Assembly: GCF_002155915.1 (NCBI RefSeq)
Contig: NZ_MUME01000011.1
Span: forward strand, 31,200 to 95,199
Length of the DNA: 64,000 nt
Direction of reading: 5' to 3'
Source of the DNA: Streptomyces thermovulgaris
Lineage (GTDB): Bacteria > Actinomycetota > Actinomycetes > Streptomycetales > Streptomycetaceae
Shown: piece after piece, positions 44,780 through 52,613 of the stretch
Layout: each line of letters starts with the position of its first letter
Position numbering within the stretch: the stretch's first letter is position 1
Notes under the pieces: model-generated
The model's database searches: none
Seen by the model: the letters and a program-made list of their open reading frames with translations, nothing else
What the model was told of the DNA's origin: nothing
Made by a program: the position numbers and the translations under genes

Positions 44780-45811
44780 TCATACCTGAAGCAGCGTGCA
44801 GAACCAGTGCATTCCGGTGGCCAGGCCGGCCAGTGCCACCACGTCACCGGAGTGCAGTTCCCCGCGTTCCCGGTGCATCTGCAGGCAGATGAGCTGGTCG
44901 GCGCCACCGCAGTGCCCGATGCCGGCGGCGAGCTCCGCGTTGGTGCGGCTCAGCTCGATTCCCACCGCCCGGGCCATCTCCTTCATCGATTTCTGATTGT
45001 CGTTCAGGTAGATGACGCGGGCGAGCCGATCCCGTGGCACGCCGCTTCGCTCGCAGGCGCGGTCGATGACCTGTGCCACCCGTGCGTTGACACTGCGGAC
45101 GAACGCGGTGAGGTGTTCGGGATCCTTTCTGAAGTGGCGGTACACCAGTGCCAGGGGATCGACCGTCAGATTCGACTCCCTCTCCGGCGGGTGGGGAGCC
45201 GCGGCACCGCCGTATTCGATACGGAAGAACTCGGCGCACTCGGGGTCGGTGATCTGTTCCGTGCCCAGCCAGCGCAACTGGCGTTCCCCGCGCCTGAGCA
45301 CGGCGGCGGCGCTGCCGTCGCTGCTCAGGCAGGTGTTGGTGCGCATACGGTTGCTGTGCTGTTCGCTGACGCGGTTCACGGTGACCAGCAGCACCGTCCG
45401 CACGTCCGGGCGGATCGCCATCAGGCCGGCTATCTGCTCGAAGGCCGTCACGCCCGAGGCACACGCCTGGGTGAGCATCAGCGTGGGCGTACCCGACAGG
45501 CCGAGTTCCCGCGCCACGGCCGTGGACATGTCCCAGTTCAGATAGTCGGGCACATTGCTGTTGGCGACGACGAGGTAGTCGATGTGGTCGGTGTCGATGC
45601 CCGCCGCTGCCACGGCCTTGCGGGAGGCGTCGGCGGCAAGCGTGACGGCCGATTCCCCGTCGGCTGCCCGGTGGTATGTGTGATATCCCCAGGCGAGGAC
45701 ACGTTCGGGGTCGTCCACGTAACGCGACACGGTGTCGGCCACGCTCTGCGGATCGCCAAGCCGGGTGGCCAGTGAAACCATTCCGAAGTCTATGGGCGGC
45801 ACAGTAGTCAT
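44780..45811 (-). CDS. KAS III-like condensing or acyltransferase enzyme with altered active site
   Basis: This 343-residue thiolase-fold protein has the nucleophile in LTQACASGVTAFEQ (Cys117), with SVPDYLNW-type N-terminal features. In KAS III the catalytic His lies in H-Q-A-N. Here the aligned stretch is YLNDNQKSM (about 268-276), with no His. The catalytic Asn of G-N-T-S is replaced by His300 in GIGHCGGAD. The enzyme keeps the acyl-accepting Cys but probably not normal decarboxylative condensation. Acyl transfer (ester or amide forming), as in some KAS III relatives, is plausible. It is ten bases from the hydrolase gene. Confidence 0.85.
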   Translation of the reverse strand: MTTVPPIDFGMVSLATRLGDPQSVADTVSRYVDDPERVLAWGYHTYHRAADGESAVTLAADASRKAVAAAGIDTDHIDYLVVANSNVPDYLNWDMSTAVARELGLSGTPTLMLTQACASGVTAFEQIAGLMAIRPDVRTVLLVTVNRVSEQHSNRMRTNTCLSSDGSAAAVLRRGERQLRWLGTEQITDPECAEFFRIEYGGAAAPHPPERESNLTVDPLALVYRHFRKDPEHLTAFVRSVNARVAQVIDRACERSGVPRDRLARVIYLNDNQKSMKEMARAVGIELSRTNAELAAGIGHCGGADQLICLQMHRERGELHSGDVVALAGLATGMHWFCTLLQV

Positions 45812-45833
45812 CCCTTGTCGCACGGCACTGCTG

Positions 45834-47270
45834 TCAGGACTCGGCGGAGGCTTCATGCGTCGCCGTCGGCACCGCCGAGTTGGCCTTGACGGCGAGAAGA
45901 AGCAGGGTGAGGGTCTGGGTGAAGGCGTTCGCGATCATCGCCAGCCAGACGCCGCGCAGTTCCAGGGCGGTGCTCGACAGGGCCGGTGCGAGCACGGCCT
46001 GCAGCCCGGCACTCGCCAGGGTCACGTACGCCAAGACGCCGCCCTGCCCGCCACCCAGGAACACTCCGCTGAGCACGACGTTGCACAGCAGCAGCGCGAT
46101 GTACACCGCCATCCAGGGCGCCTGGCCGGATGCCGCGTGGTGCACTGCCGGGTCGTCCGTGGTCAGCCGGAGGGCCGGCGCGGCACCGACCAGGACGATG
46201 ATGCCGCTGAGCAGTGACCAGCCGACACCGAGCCGGATGGTCGAGGACCGGGTGTCCGTCAGCCCCTGCTCCTCGCCGGCTCCCCTGGCGCGTGCCGCCG
46301 CGATGGTGGCCGCCTGGCGGATCGCGTACGCCGCCATGCTCAGCACGAGCAGGCCCTTGGTGATGGCCCCGTACGCGGCGACCTGATCGGTGCCGAAGCG
46401 CGCGATCACGCCGACGACGAGCATGCCGGCCGTCATGCGCACGAAGAAGTCCACGGCCATGGGCGTCCCCGCCTGCCAGATCTCGCGCAGCGGCGAGGGC
46501 TGATCGGCGGCCGACCCGTCGTCGGCCTGGTGTGCCCGGCGCCTGAAGTCGGCCCTCAGGTAGAGGCCGACCGTCCACAGCAGGACGAGGGTCCGGGAGG
46601 TGACGAGGGCGAGGGCCGCACCGGTCACTCCCAGTTCGGGCATGCCGAGCAGACCGAAGATGAGGACGGGATCCAGTACGAGCAGGATGCCGTTGGCCAG
46701 CATGGCCATTCTCATCGGCGTTCGGGTGTCCCCGTGGGCCTTGAAGGCGCTGTCGACGGCGTTCTGGCCGTAATAGACGGCGATGCCCGGGATCGCGATG
46801 GACAGGTAGTCGTGCGCGAGCTGCAGCGCCCGGGCGTCGTTCTCGCCCAGGATGAGGCGTGCCAGGGGCTCACGGATCAGGAAGAGCGTGACACAGGTGA
46901 CCGCGGTGACGACGACGGTCACACGCCAGGTCGTGCCCAGGACCCGCTTGACCCGGGAGTGGTCCTCCGCCCCCACGGCGCGGGACAGCGCCACCGTGGC
47001 ACCGCCGCTGACCGCGAGAATCACCCCGAGCAGAACGTTCTCCAGGCTGCTGGCGACGGTGACGGCACTGAGCTCCGCGGCTCCCAGCCGCCCGACCCAG
47101 ACGACGGTGATGATTCCGGCGATCACGCCGGACATCAGCTCGAGGTAGATGGGCCAGGCCAGAGGGGTCAGCCCGGCCGGATCGACGCGTCTCAGCAGCC
47201 CGCCCCGTGGGGCGCCTGGGGCCGGTTGCGCCTTGTCCGGCTCGGTGCCGGTGGTGGTGGGAGGGGTCAT
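45834..47270 (-). CDS. MATE-family efflux transporter
   Basis: This is a 478-residue protein with twelve hydrophobic helices in two halves. AWPIYLELMSGVIAGIITVVWVGRLG begins the first half. LGVILAVSGGATVALSRAVGAED is the conserved MATE motif, and YYGQNAVDSAFKAHGDTRTPM follows. The second half starts near GTPMAVDFFVRMTAGMLVVG. It exchanges drug-like cations or metabolites for Na+ or H+. As the first gene of the leftward biosynthetic operon it is the likely exporter of the product. The upstream region is now next to an IS110-type element. Confidence 0.92.
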   Translation of the reverse strand: MTPPTTTGTEPDKAQPAPGAPRGGLLRRVDPAGLTPLAWPIYLELMSGVIAGIITVVWVGRLGAAELSAVTVASSLENVLLGVILAVSGGATVALSRAVGAEDHSRVKRVLGTTWRVTVVVTAVTCVTLFLIREPLARLILGENDARALQLAHDYLSIAIPGIAVYYGQNAVDSAFKAHGDTRTPMRMAMLANGILLVLDPVLIFGLLGMPELGVTGAALALVTSRTLVLLWTVGLYLRADFRRRAHQADDGSAADQPSPLREIWQAGTPMAVDFFVRMTAGMLVVGVIARFGTDQVAAYGAITKGLLVLSMAAYAIRQAATIAAARARGAGEEQGLTDTRSSTIRLGVGWSLLSGIIVLVGAAPALRLTTDDPAVHHAASGQAPWMAVYIALLLCNVVLSGVFLGGGQGGVLAYVTLASAGLQAVLAPALSSTALELRGVWLAMIANAFTQTLTLLLLAVKANSAVPTATHEASAES

Positions 47271-47325
47271 GCGGCCCTACCTTCTTTCGTACGGCCCGAT
47301 CGGTCGCGACGATGGGGTCGCGCGA

Positions 47326-47497
47326 GCGGGGCAGGGATGGTTTTCATGCTGGCTGCACTTGATGGCTCAGACCGCTGTTCCCCCTGCCCCGCCACTTCTT
47401 CCGGACTGCTGATTAGGCTCTGCGGACCATCGCTTGGTAGGGCGAGGACAGGCGGAAGGAGTTGCGCCACGGGCCGTTCGACGAGGGGAGCGTCACC
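47326..47497 (+). ncRNA. Possible IS110 bridge RNA region
   Basis: In IS110 elements a structured guide (bridge) RNA is encoded in the non-coding end upstream of the transposase. Here gcggggcaggg (47326-47336) pairs with ccctgccccgc (47382-47392) in an 11-bp stem enclosing a 45-base loop. More structured sequence runs to the TTG start. The location and folding potential fit, but the guide loops cannot be assigned, and an ordinary terminator is an alternative. Confidence 0.35.
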
Positions 47498-48697
47498 TTG
47501 TCCGCCAACGCGGGGTTCGACATCGCCAAGGACTTCCACTGGCTCGCCGTCACCGACGACCGGGGCCGGCAACTGTGCAGCCGCCGGGTCGACAACGACC
47601 CAGACGCCATCGAGAGGGCCATCAGCGACCTGATAGCCGTGCAGGCCGAGCACGGCCAGCTGACCATCGGCCTGGACTTGCTGGGCGGTGTGGCCGCTCT
47701 GCTGACCGCGATGCTGGTGGCCGCCGGACTGCGTGTCGTGCATGTGCCCGGACTCGCCGTCAACCGCGCCCGCCGCGGCACCAGGGGCGGGGAGAACAAG
47801 TCCGACCCCCGCGATGCACAGGTCATCGCCGAGCAGGTCATGCTCCGCACCGACCTGCGACAAGTGGAACTGACCGATGAGGCCACCGCCGAACTGCGGC
47901 TGCTGGCCGGCCACCGCACCGCGCTGGTCAAGGAGACCACCGCACGCGTCAACCGGCTGCGAGACCTGCTCGCCTCCCTCCACCCGGGGCTGGAGAGGGC
48001 CACCGACCCGACCAACAAGTCCAGCCTCATCCTGCTGACCCACTACGTCACCCCGGATGAGATCCGCCGCAGCGGAAGCCGTCGCATCACCCAGTACCTG
48101 CGCAGGCGCGGTGTCAGTGAGCCCGCTGCCCAAGCCCTGGCCGATGCCGCGCTGGCCGCAGCCCGTGCCCAGCGCACCGCCGTCCCCGGCGAACGCCGCA
48201 CCGCAGCACTCATCAAGGAACTCGCCGACGACCTGCTCACCGCCCGGACGCGGCTGAAGGCCCTCGAGGCCGAAATCGAGGAGCTGGTCGACGCCCACCC
48301 TGACGGGGCCCTCATCCGCAGCCTGCCGGGGATGGGGGCCGTCCTGACGGCAGAGTTCATCGCCCTGGTCGGCGACCACCGCCGCTTCACCAGCGGCGAT
48401 GCCCTGGCCGCCGCAGCCGGCCTCGCCCCAGTCCTGTCCCAGTCCGGCAAGATCCGTTACTCGCGCAGCGCCACCGGCGGCGACAAGGCCCTCAAGCGAG
48501 TTTTCTACCAGTCCGCGTTCTGCGCGATCCAGCGCGACCCCGTCTCCCGGGCCTACTACGACCGCAAGAGGAGCGAGGGCAAACGGCACCACCAGGCCCT
48601 CATCGCTCTGGCACGACGCCGTGTCAACGTCGTCTACGCCATGCTCCGCGACCGCCGCCCTTACGAGGCGCGACCGCAACTTCGTCTCGTGGCTTGA
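47498..48697 (+). CDS. IS110-family transposase (DEDD recombinase)
   Basis: This is a 399-residue protein. The N-terminal RuvC-like domain has GFDIAKDFHWLAV (first Asp), TIGLDLLGG and NKSDPRDAQVIAEQ with the later acidic residues. A coiled-coil middle (LLTARTRLKALEAEIEELV) leads to the C-terminal domain SLPGMGAVLTAEFIALVGD with the conserved Ser region in APVLSQSGKIRYSRS. The TTG at 47498 after GAGGGGAG is the best start. It is full length and probably functional. Confidence 0.9.
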   Translation: MSANAGFDIAKDFHWLAVTDDRGRQLCSRRVDNDPDAIERAISDLIAVQAEHGQLTIGLDLLGGVAALLTAMLVAAGLRVVHVPGLAVNRARRGTRGGENKSDPRDAQVIAEQVMLRTDLRQVELTDEATAELRLLAGHRTALVKETTARVNRLRDLLASLHPGLERATDPTNKSSLILLTHYVTPDEIRRSGSRRITQYLRRRGVSEPAAQALADAALAAARAQRTAVPGERRTAALIKELADDLLTARTRLKALEAEIEELVDAHPDGALIRSLPGMGAVLTAEFIALVGDHRRFTSGDALAAAAGLAPVLSQSGKIRYSRSATGGDKALKRVFYQSAFCAIQRDPVSRAYYDRKRSEGKRHHQALIALARRRVNVVYAMLRDRRPYEARPQLRLVA

Positions 48698-48827
48698 CTC
48701 CAGCATTAGGCAGCGGTCTCTTTCTCGACGGGCTTTCTCAAGGTGATGGGGGACACGGAGAGGTGCCGGCGGAGCCGGGGCGGGCGGGGCATCGGTGCCG
48801 ACGCGGTGCCGCGGCACCGTGTCCGCC

Positions 48828-49550
48828 TCAGTGGAGGTACCGGCCGCCGTCCACGACGACGGTCTGTCCGGTGGTCGCTGTCGCGCCGGCCAGGGCAAGG
48901 ACGGTGTCCGTGATCTCCTCCGGCCGGACCACCCGTCCCAGGGCCGTGCCTGCCAGCACTCCCTCCAGCGCGGCGGTACCGAGGGAGTCGGTCATTTCGG
49001 AGGCAACGGGGCCCGGGGCCACGCAGTTGACGCGGATGCCGCGCGGTCCCAGCTCCCGGGCCGCGGACCGGGTGAGCCCGATGACCGCGGCCTTGGCGGC
49101 CGCGTAGTGGGGGCCGAAGGCTCCGCCGGTGAAAGCGGCGACGCTGGAGAGGTTGACGACGCTCCCCCGTGCCCGGGCCAGCGGCTCCAGCAGTGCCCGC
49201 AGGGCGGCGTAGGGAGCCTCCACATTGGCGAGCAGACAGGCGCGGAACTCGTCGGCCGGCAGGTCGTCGATGGGGGTGGGTCGTGCCCCGCCCACGCAGT
49301 TGACCAGAAGATCGACCCCGTGCCAGTGGTCCGGGACGGCGGCGGCGAGGAACTGCGCCCCGTCGTCGGCCAGGTCCCCACGCACCAGGAACAGGTGCTT
49401 GCCGGACGGGTCGAGGTCGTTCAGACGCTGTGGCCTCGACCGGTACTGGGCGAGGACCTCGGCGCCCTGGGCCAGGCAGCGCCGGACCAGGTCCAGTCCG
49501 AGGTCGCCGGAGGCGCCGGTGACCACCACGGTGCCGGGAACGCTGCTCAC
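48828..49550 (-). CDS. Short-chain dehydrogenase/reductase
   Basis: This 240-residue SDR has the cofactor loop VVVTGASGDLGLDLV (about 7-21), NCVGGA, the catalytic Ser in NLSSVAAFTGGAF and the YxxxK motif in HYAAAKAAVIG (about 152-162). The C-terminal GRVVRPEEITDTVLALAG and VVVDGGRYLH are FabG-like. It is the last gene of the cyclase-to-SDR operon and overlaps the LuxC-like gene (GTGA). It probably reduces a carbonyl, perhaps the aldehyde made by the LuxC-type enzyme, or oxidises an alcohol. Confidence 0.9.
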   Translation of the reverse strand: MSSVPGTVVVTGASGDLGLDLVRRCLAQGAEVLAQYRSRPQRLNDLDPSGKHLFLVRGDLADDGAQFLAAAVPDHWHGVDLLVNCVGGARPTPIDDLPADEFRACLLANVEAPYAALRALLEPLARARGSVVNLSSVAAFTGGAFGPHYAAAKAAVIGLTRSAARELGPRGIRVNCVAPGPVASEMTDSLGTAALEGVLAGTALGRVVRPEEITDTVLALAGATATTGQTVVVDGGRYLH

Positions 49551-50923
49551 CGGACCACCTCCGCGCGGATAAACGCCTTGGGTTCGAGCAGGAACTGGGT
49601 GAGGCTGCCGTCGTGGGGCAGCCCGGGTGCCGTCGCCCACGGGTCGGCAGGGCCAAGCACCACACGGCGTACGGTCGGCTCGAGCAGGAGCTGTTCGGCC
49701 AGGTCCGCCGGTGCGCCGAGCAGGGTGACGACGAGGGAGTCGCGCAGCGGGCCGGTGCCCGTCTCGGCCGTCCAGGGGGCGACCACCGTGAAGGGGAAGG
49801 GCAGTTCGGTGCCCAGGACCGGGTGTGCAGGGTCGGTGGTGGACAGCACGACGGGTGGCAGGACGTGCGAGCCATCGGCCAGTTCCACCGTGCCGTGCGG
49901 TCCGGTCGCCGTCGTCGGATGCCGGTGCAGCCCTTGTGCGGCAAGGCGGTCAACCTCGCGGGCCAGAGCCGTGGCACGGTCCGCGGTGAACGCCGGCAGG
50001 GCGGCTCGCGGGTCGAGGACCGGCAGCGGCTCGAGCCCGGCCAGTTCGGCCGCAAGCGCGTCGGCGGTCTCACGGACGTCGCCAGTGGTGAGCACGACGG
50101 AGGTGTTGGTGCAACGCACCCCTCCGTCGGCGGCAATGGTGCGGGCCGTGTGCGCGATCGCCGTGTCGTCGGCCTCCGGACCGAGCAGCACTTTGCTGCG
50201 TCCGGGACCGCGTAAGGCCACTGTCGCCCTGCCGGCCCACCGGGCGACGGTGTCCGGGCCGCCGTAGACCACGGCCCGGTCGGCGTGCTTGACCAGGAAG
50301 TCGGCGGTGCCGTACTCGCCGGGCAGGACGGAGAGACGGTGGGCGGGCAACCCCGCGGCGTACAGCGCGCGGGCCAGCCGCAGCGGGGTGAAGGGATCAC
50401 GGCCACCGGGCCGTACCACCACCCCGTGACCCAGCGCGACCGCTTTCACCCACGTCAGATGCGGTTCGGGATGGTTGCTCGGCGCCACCACGGCCACGGT
50501 GCGGCCCCGGCGCACCCACCGGACCTCGTGGGGCGAGCCCTGCTGCGGGGCGGGCAGTTCGGCGGCAACGTCGGCGGCAGCCCGCGCGACGCCCTCGCCG
50601 AGGTGGTGCAGCGCGCGGGAGTACACGGCGTGGGGCACCCCGGTGGCGAGAGCGGCGCGGCGGCAGTACTCCTGCGGGCTTTCGCCGTCGAGTGTCTCGT
50701 GCACGAAGATCCGTCCGGCCTCGGCCAGTTGCCGCTCCGGTAGGGCCGGCCCCGCCGACTCGGCGGCCCGTCGCAGGGCGAGCTGGGCCAGCAGCGTCGG
50801 GGACTGCCGCACGTCGACGAGGTCGCGGCCGTCCACACCGGTCAGCGGGGCGCCGTCCTCGCTCTCCCAGGTGCGCCCGCCGAGCAGCGGGTGCAGGACC
50901 GTTCTCGTCGTCGTGGCCCCCAT
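49547..50923 (-). CDS. LuxC-type acyl reductase / aldehyde-dehydrogenase fold
   Basis: This is a 458-residue protein. VAVVAPSNHPEPHLTWVKAVALGHGVVVRP (in parts) is the NAD(P)-binding segment, and Cys271 in GGVRCTNTSVVLTTG is the catalytic thiol. The arrangement with an upstream LuxE-type gene matches acyl-CoA/acyl-protein reductases of the LuxC class, which reduce an activated carboxylate to aldehyde. The substrate is probably the acid activated by the neighbouring LuxE-type enzyme. The start overlaps the LuxE-type stop by one base. Confidence 0.82.
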   Translation of the reverse strand: MGATTTRTVLHPLLGGRTWESEDGAPLTGVDGRDLVDVRQSPTLLAQLALRRAAESAGPALPERQLAEAGRIFVHETLDGESPQEYCRRAALATGVPHAVYSRALHHLGEGVARAAADVAAELPAPQQGSPHEVRWVRRGRTVAVVAPSNHPEPHLTWVKAVALGHGVVVRPGGRDPFTPLRLARALYAAGLPAHRLSVLPGEYGTADFLVKHADRAVVYGGPDTVARWAGRATVALRGPGRSKVLLGPEADDTAIAHTARTIAADGGVRCTNTSVVLTTGDVRETADALAAELAGLEPLPVLDPRAALPAFTADRATALAREVDRLAAQGLHRHPTTATGPHGTVELADGSHVLPPVVLSTTDPAHPVLGTELPFPFTVVAPWTAETGTGPLRDSLVVTLLGAPADLAEQLLLEPTVRRVVLGPADPWATAPGLPHDGSLTQFLLEPKAFIRAEVVR

Positions 50924-52011
50924 CAGTAGACCCCTTCTATGACGGTGGTGCCGGCGGTGGGCGTGTAGGGCCGGATGTCGGCGACGTCGTCGCCGTGGGC
51001 GCCCTCGGGGGTACCGGCCCGTACGACGCTGTCCCGCTCGGCCACGTTCGGCAGGAACATGTCCTGGCTGAGCAGGTGCACCAGCACCCGGCCGCGCTCC
51101 CCCACCGGCACCCGGGCCCCGGTCTGCGGGTCCACCACCTCGACGACGGACTGCGGCTGATGGGTGCGGAAGACGCACCGGTGTGCCGGGTACCGGTCGC
51201 GGGGCAGCTGAGGCGCGATGCCCATGAGGCTGTTGCCGTACAGCCCGACGACCGTGGTGCCGGGGAAGTACTCCTCCTCCACAAGGCGCAAGGTGCCGGC
51301 GGAGATGCTGGTGCCGCTCCAGATGAGTCCGCCCAGCCGACCGGTGAGACGCTCGTGCAGCGCGGGCCGGGCGCACAGGGCCTCCAGGACCGGGGGCGTG
51401 ATGAACAGCACTCCCACCCGCTGGTGGGTGACGATCAGTTCGGCCTGATCCAGGACATGCTGGACGTAGGCGTCCGCCTCGTCGCGCCGTCCGTCGGCGA
51501 TCAGCCGTTTCACCCAGCGGGGGTCGAAGTCGACGGTGAAGCAGATCCCACCGCGCATCTCGGCGAGCAGCCGCATGGAACGTCCGACGATGTGCGGGCC
51601 GGTCGGGCCGATGTGCAGCCAGTGCACCCCCTGTGGGAAGTCGTGGTCGGTCAGGACCGAGTTCACCCAGGCGAGGGACCGGGCGCGGGAGGTACTCTCG
51701 ATGATCCGCTTGGGGGCTCCGAGAGTGCCGCCGGACTCGTACACGCCGACGGGCCGGCCCTTGCTGCCCGCCGGGATCAGGTCGTCGACGGGGACCGTGC
51801 GCAGTTCGGCGCTGACGTCGGGGAAACGGCGGAGGTCAGCGAGGCCGGTGATGTCACGGAGCGGGTCGAACCCGAGTTCCGTCCTCTTGCGCAGCCAGAA
51901 CGGTGATCCGGTGCGCTCGTCGAAGTGCCACTCCAGAACGGCCCGCAGATGTTCCTCGGCGCTCAGGGAGCCGATCTCCTCCTCGAGCGGCGACCGTGCG
52001 GCAAGGCTCAT
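50923..52011 (-). CDS. LuxE/PaaK-type acyl-adenylating enzyme
   Basis: This is a 362-residue ANL-superfamily protein. VGVYESGGTLGAPKRIIES is the phosphate-binding loop (about 89-107), VVGLYGNSLMG resembles the A5 motif and GERGRVLVHLLSQDMFLPN is a later core motif. The small C-terminal domain is short, as in LuxE acyl-protein synthetases. It forms an acyl-AMP and passes the acyl group to a Cys or to the LuxC-type reductase. In this operon an aromatic acid such as anthranilate is a reasonable substrate guess. It overlaps trpG by four bases. Confidence 0.82.
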   Translation of the reverse strand: MSLAARSPLEEEIGSLSAEEHLRAVLEWHFDERTGSPFWLRKRTELGFDPLRDITGLADLRRFPDVSAELRTVPVDDLIPAGSKGRPVGVYESGGTLGAPKRIIESTSRARSLAWVNSVLTDHDFPQGVHWLHIGPTGPHIVGRSMRLLAEMRGGICFTVDFDPRWVKRLIADGRRDEADAYVQHVLDQAELIVTHQRVGVLFITPPVLEALCARPALHERLTGRLGGLIWSGTSISAGTLRLVEEEYFPGTTVVGLYGNSLMGIAPQLPRDRYPAHRCVFRTHQPQSVVEVVDPQTGARVPVGERGRVLVHLLSQDMFLPNVAERDSVVRAGTPEGAHGDDVADIRPYTPTAGTTVIEGVY

Positions 52012-52613
52012 GCTGATATCAGTCCTTCTCGTACTGTGCCCCGCCCGCAGGCGGTCTCCAGGGCGTTGCCCACCATGCGCACACCGTGCTCGGTGAACAG
52101 GGACTCGGGGTGGAACTGGACGCTCTCCATCGGCAGTTCGCGGTGTCTGAGGGCCATGACCTCGCCCTCGCTGGACCAGGCACTGACCTCGATCTGCGCG
52201 GGCAGGGTGGCGGGGTCGACGACCAACGAGTGGTAGCGGGTCACCGTCAGCGGCGAGGGCAGGCCGTGGAAGACACCGCGCCCGTCGTGCCTGACCTCGT
52301 CGCACTTGCCGTGCATGGGCCGCCTAGCGTGCACCACCCGGGCGCCGAAGGCCTGGGCAATGGTCTGGTGTCCCAGGCACACGCCGAAGATCGGGACGCG
52401 TCCGGCCAGGGCGCGGACGGCCTCCAGCGACACACCAGCGGTGTCGGGGGCACCCGGTCCGGGAGAGAGCAGGAGCAGCTCGGGGGCCAGCTCGGCGATC
52501 TCCTCGACGGTCACCTCGTCGTTGCGGAACACCCGGCACTCGACGCCCAGCGCGCCAGCGTACTGCACCAGGTTGTAGACGAAAGAGTCGTAGTTGTCGA
52601 TAACGCAGATCAT
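52008..52613 (-). CDS. trpG: Anthranilate/aminodeoxychorismate synthase glutaminase subunit (TrpG/PabA type)
   Basis: This is a 201-residue class I glutaminase. The catalytic triad is visible as Cys79 in FGVCLGHQT, and His168 and Glu170 in VQFHPESLFTEHG. LLLSPGPGAP is the oxyanion motif. It supplies ammonia to the partner synthase by splitting glutamine. It is coupled to the trpE-type gene by an ATGA overlap. Being separate from the primary trp operon context, it is likely cluster-dedicated. Confidence 0.93.
   Translation of the reverse strand: MICVIDNYDSFVYNLVQYAGALGVECRVFRNDEVTVEEIAELAPELLLLSPGPGAPDTAGVSLEAVRALAGRVPIFGVCLGHQTIAQAFGARVVHARRPMHGKCDEVRHDGRGVFHGLPSPLTVTRYHSLVVDPATLPAQIEVSAWSSEGEVMALRHRELPMESVQFHPESLFTEHGVRMVGNALETACGRGTVREGLISA

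Larger units (their letters stand above)
47320..48715 (+). mobile_element. IS110-family insertion sequence (ends not resolved)
   Basis: The transposase gene and its ~170-base upstream structured region form a complete-looking IS110-type element. IS110 elements lack terminal inverted repeats and make no target duplication, so exact ends cannot be read here. The element lies between the SDR gene (stop at 48828) and the MATE gene (start at 47270). Its transposase runs opposite to the surrounding biosynthetic genes. The bounds given are approximate. Confidence 0.65.
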
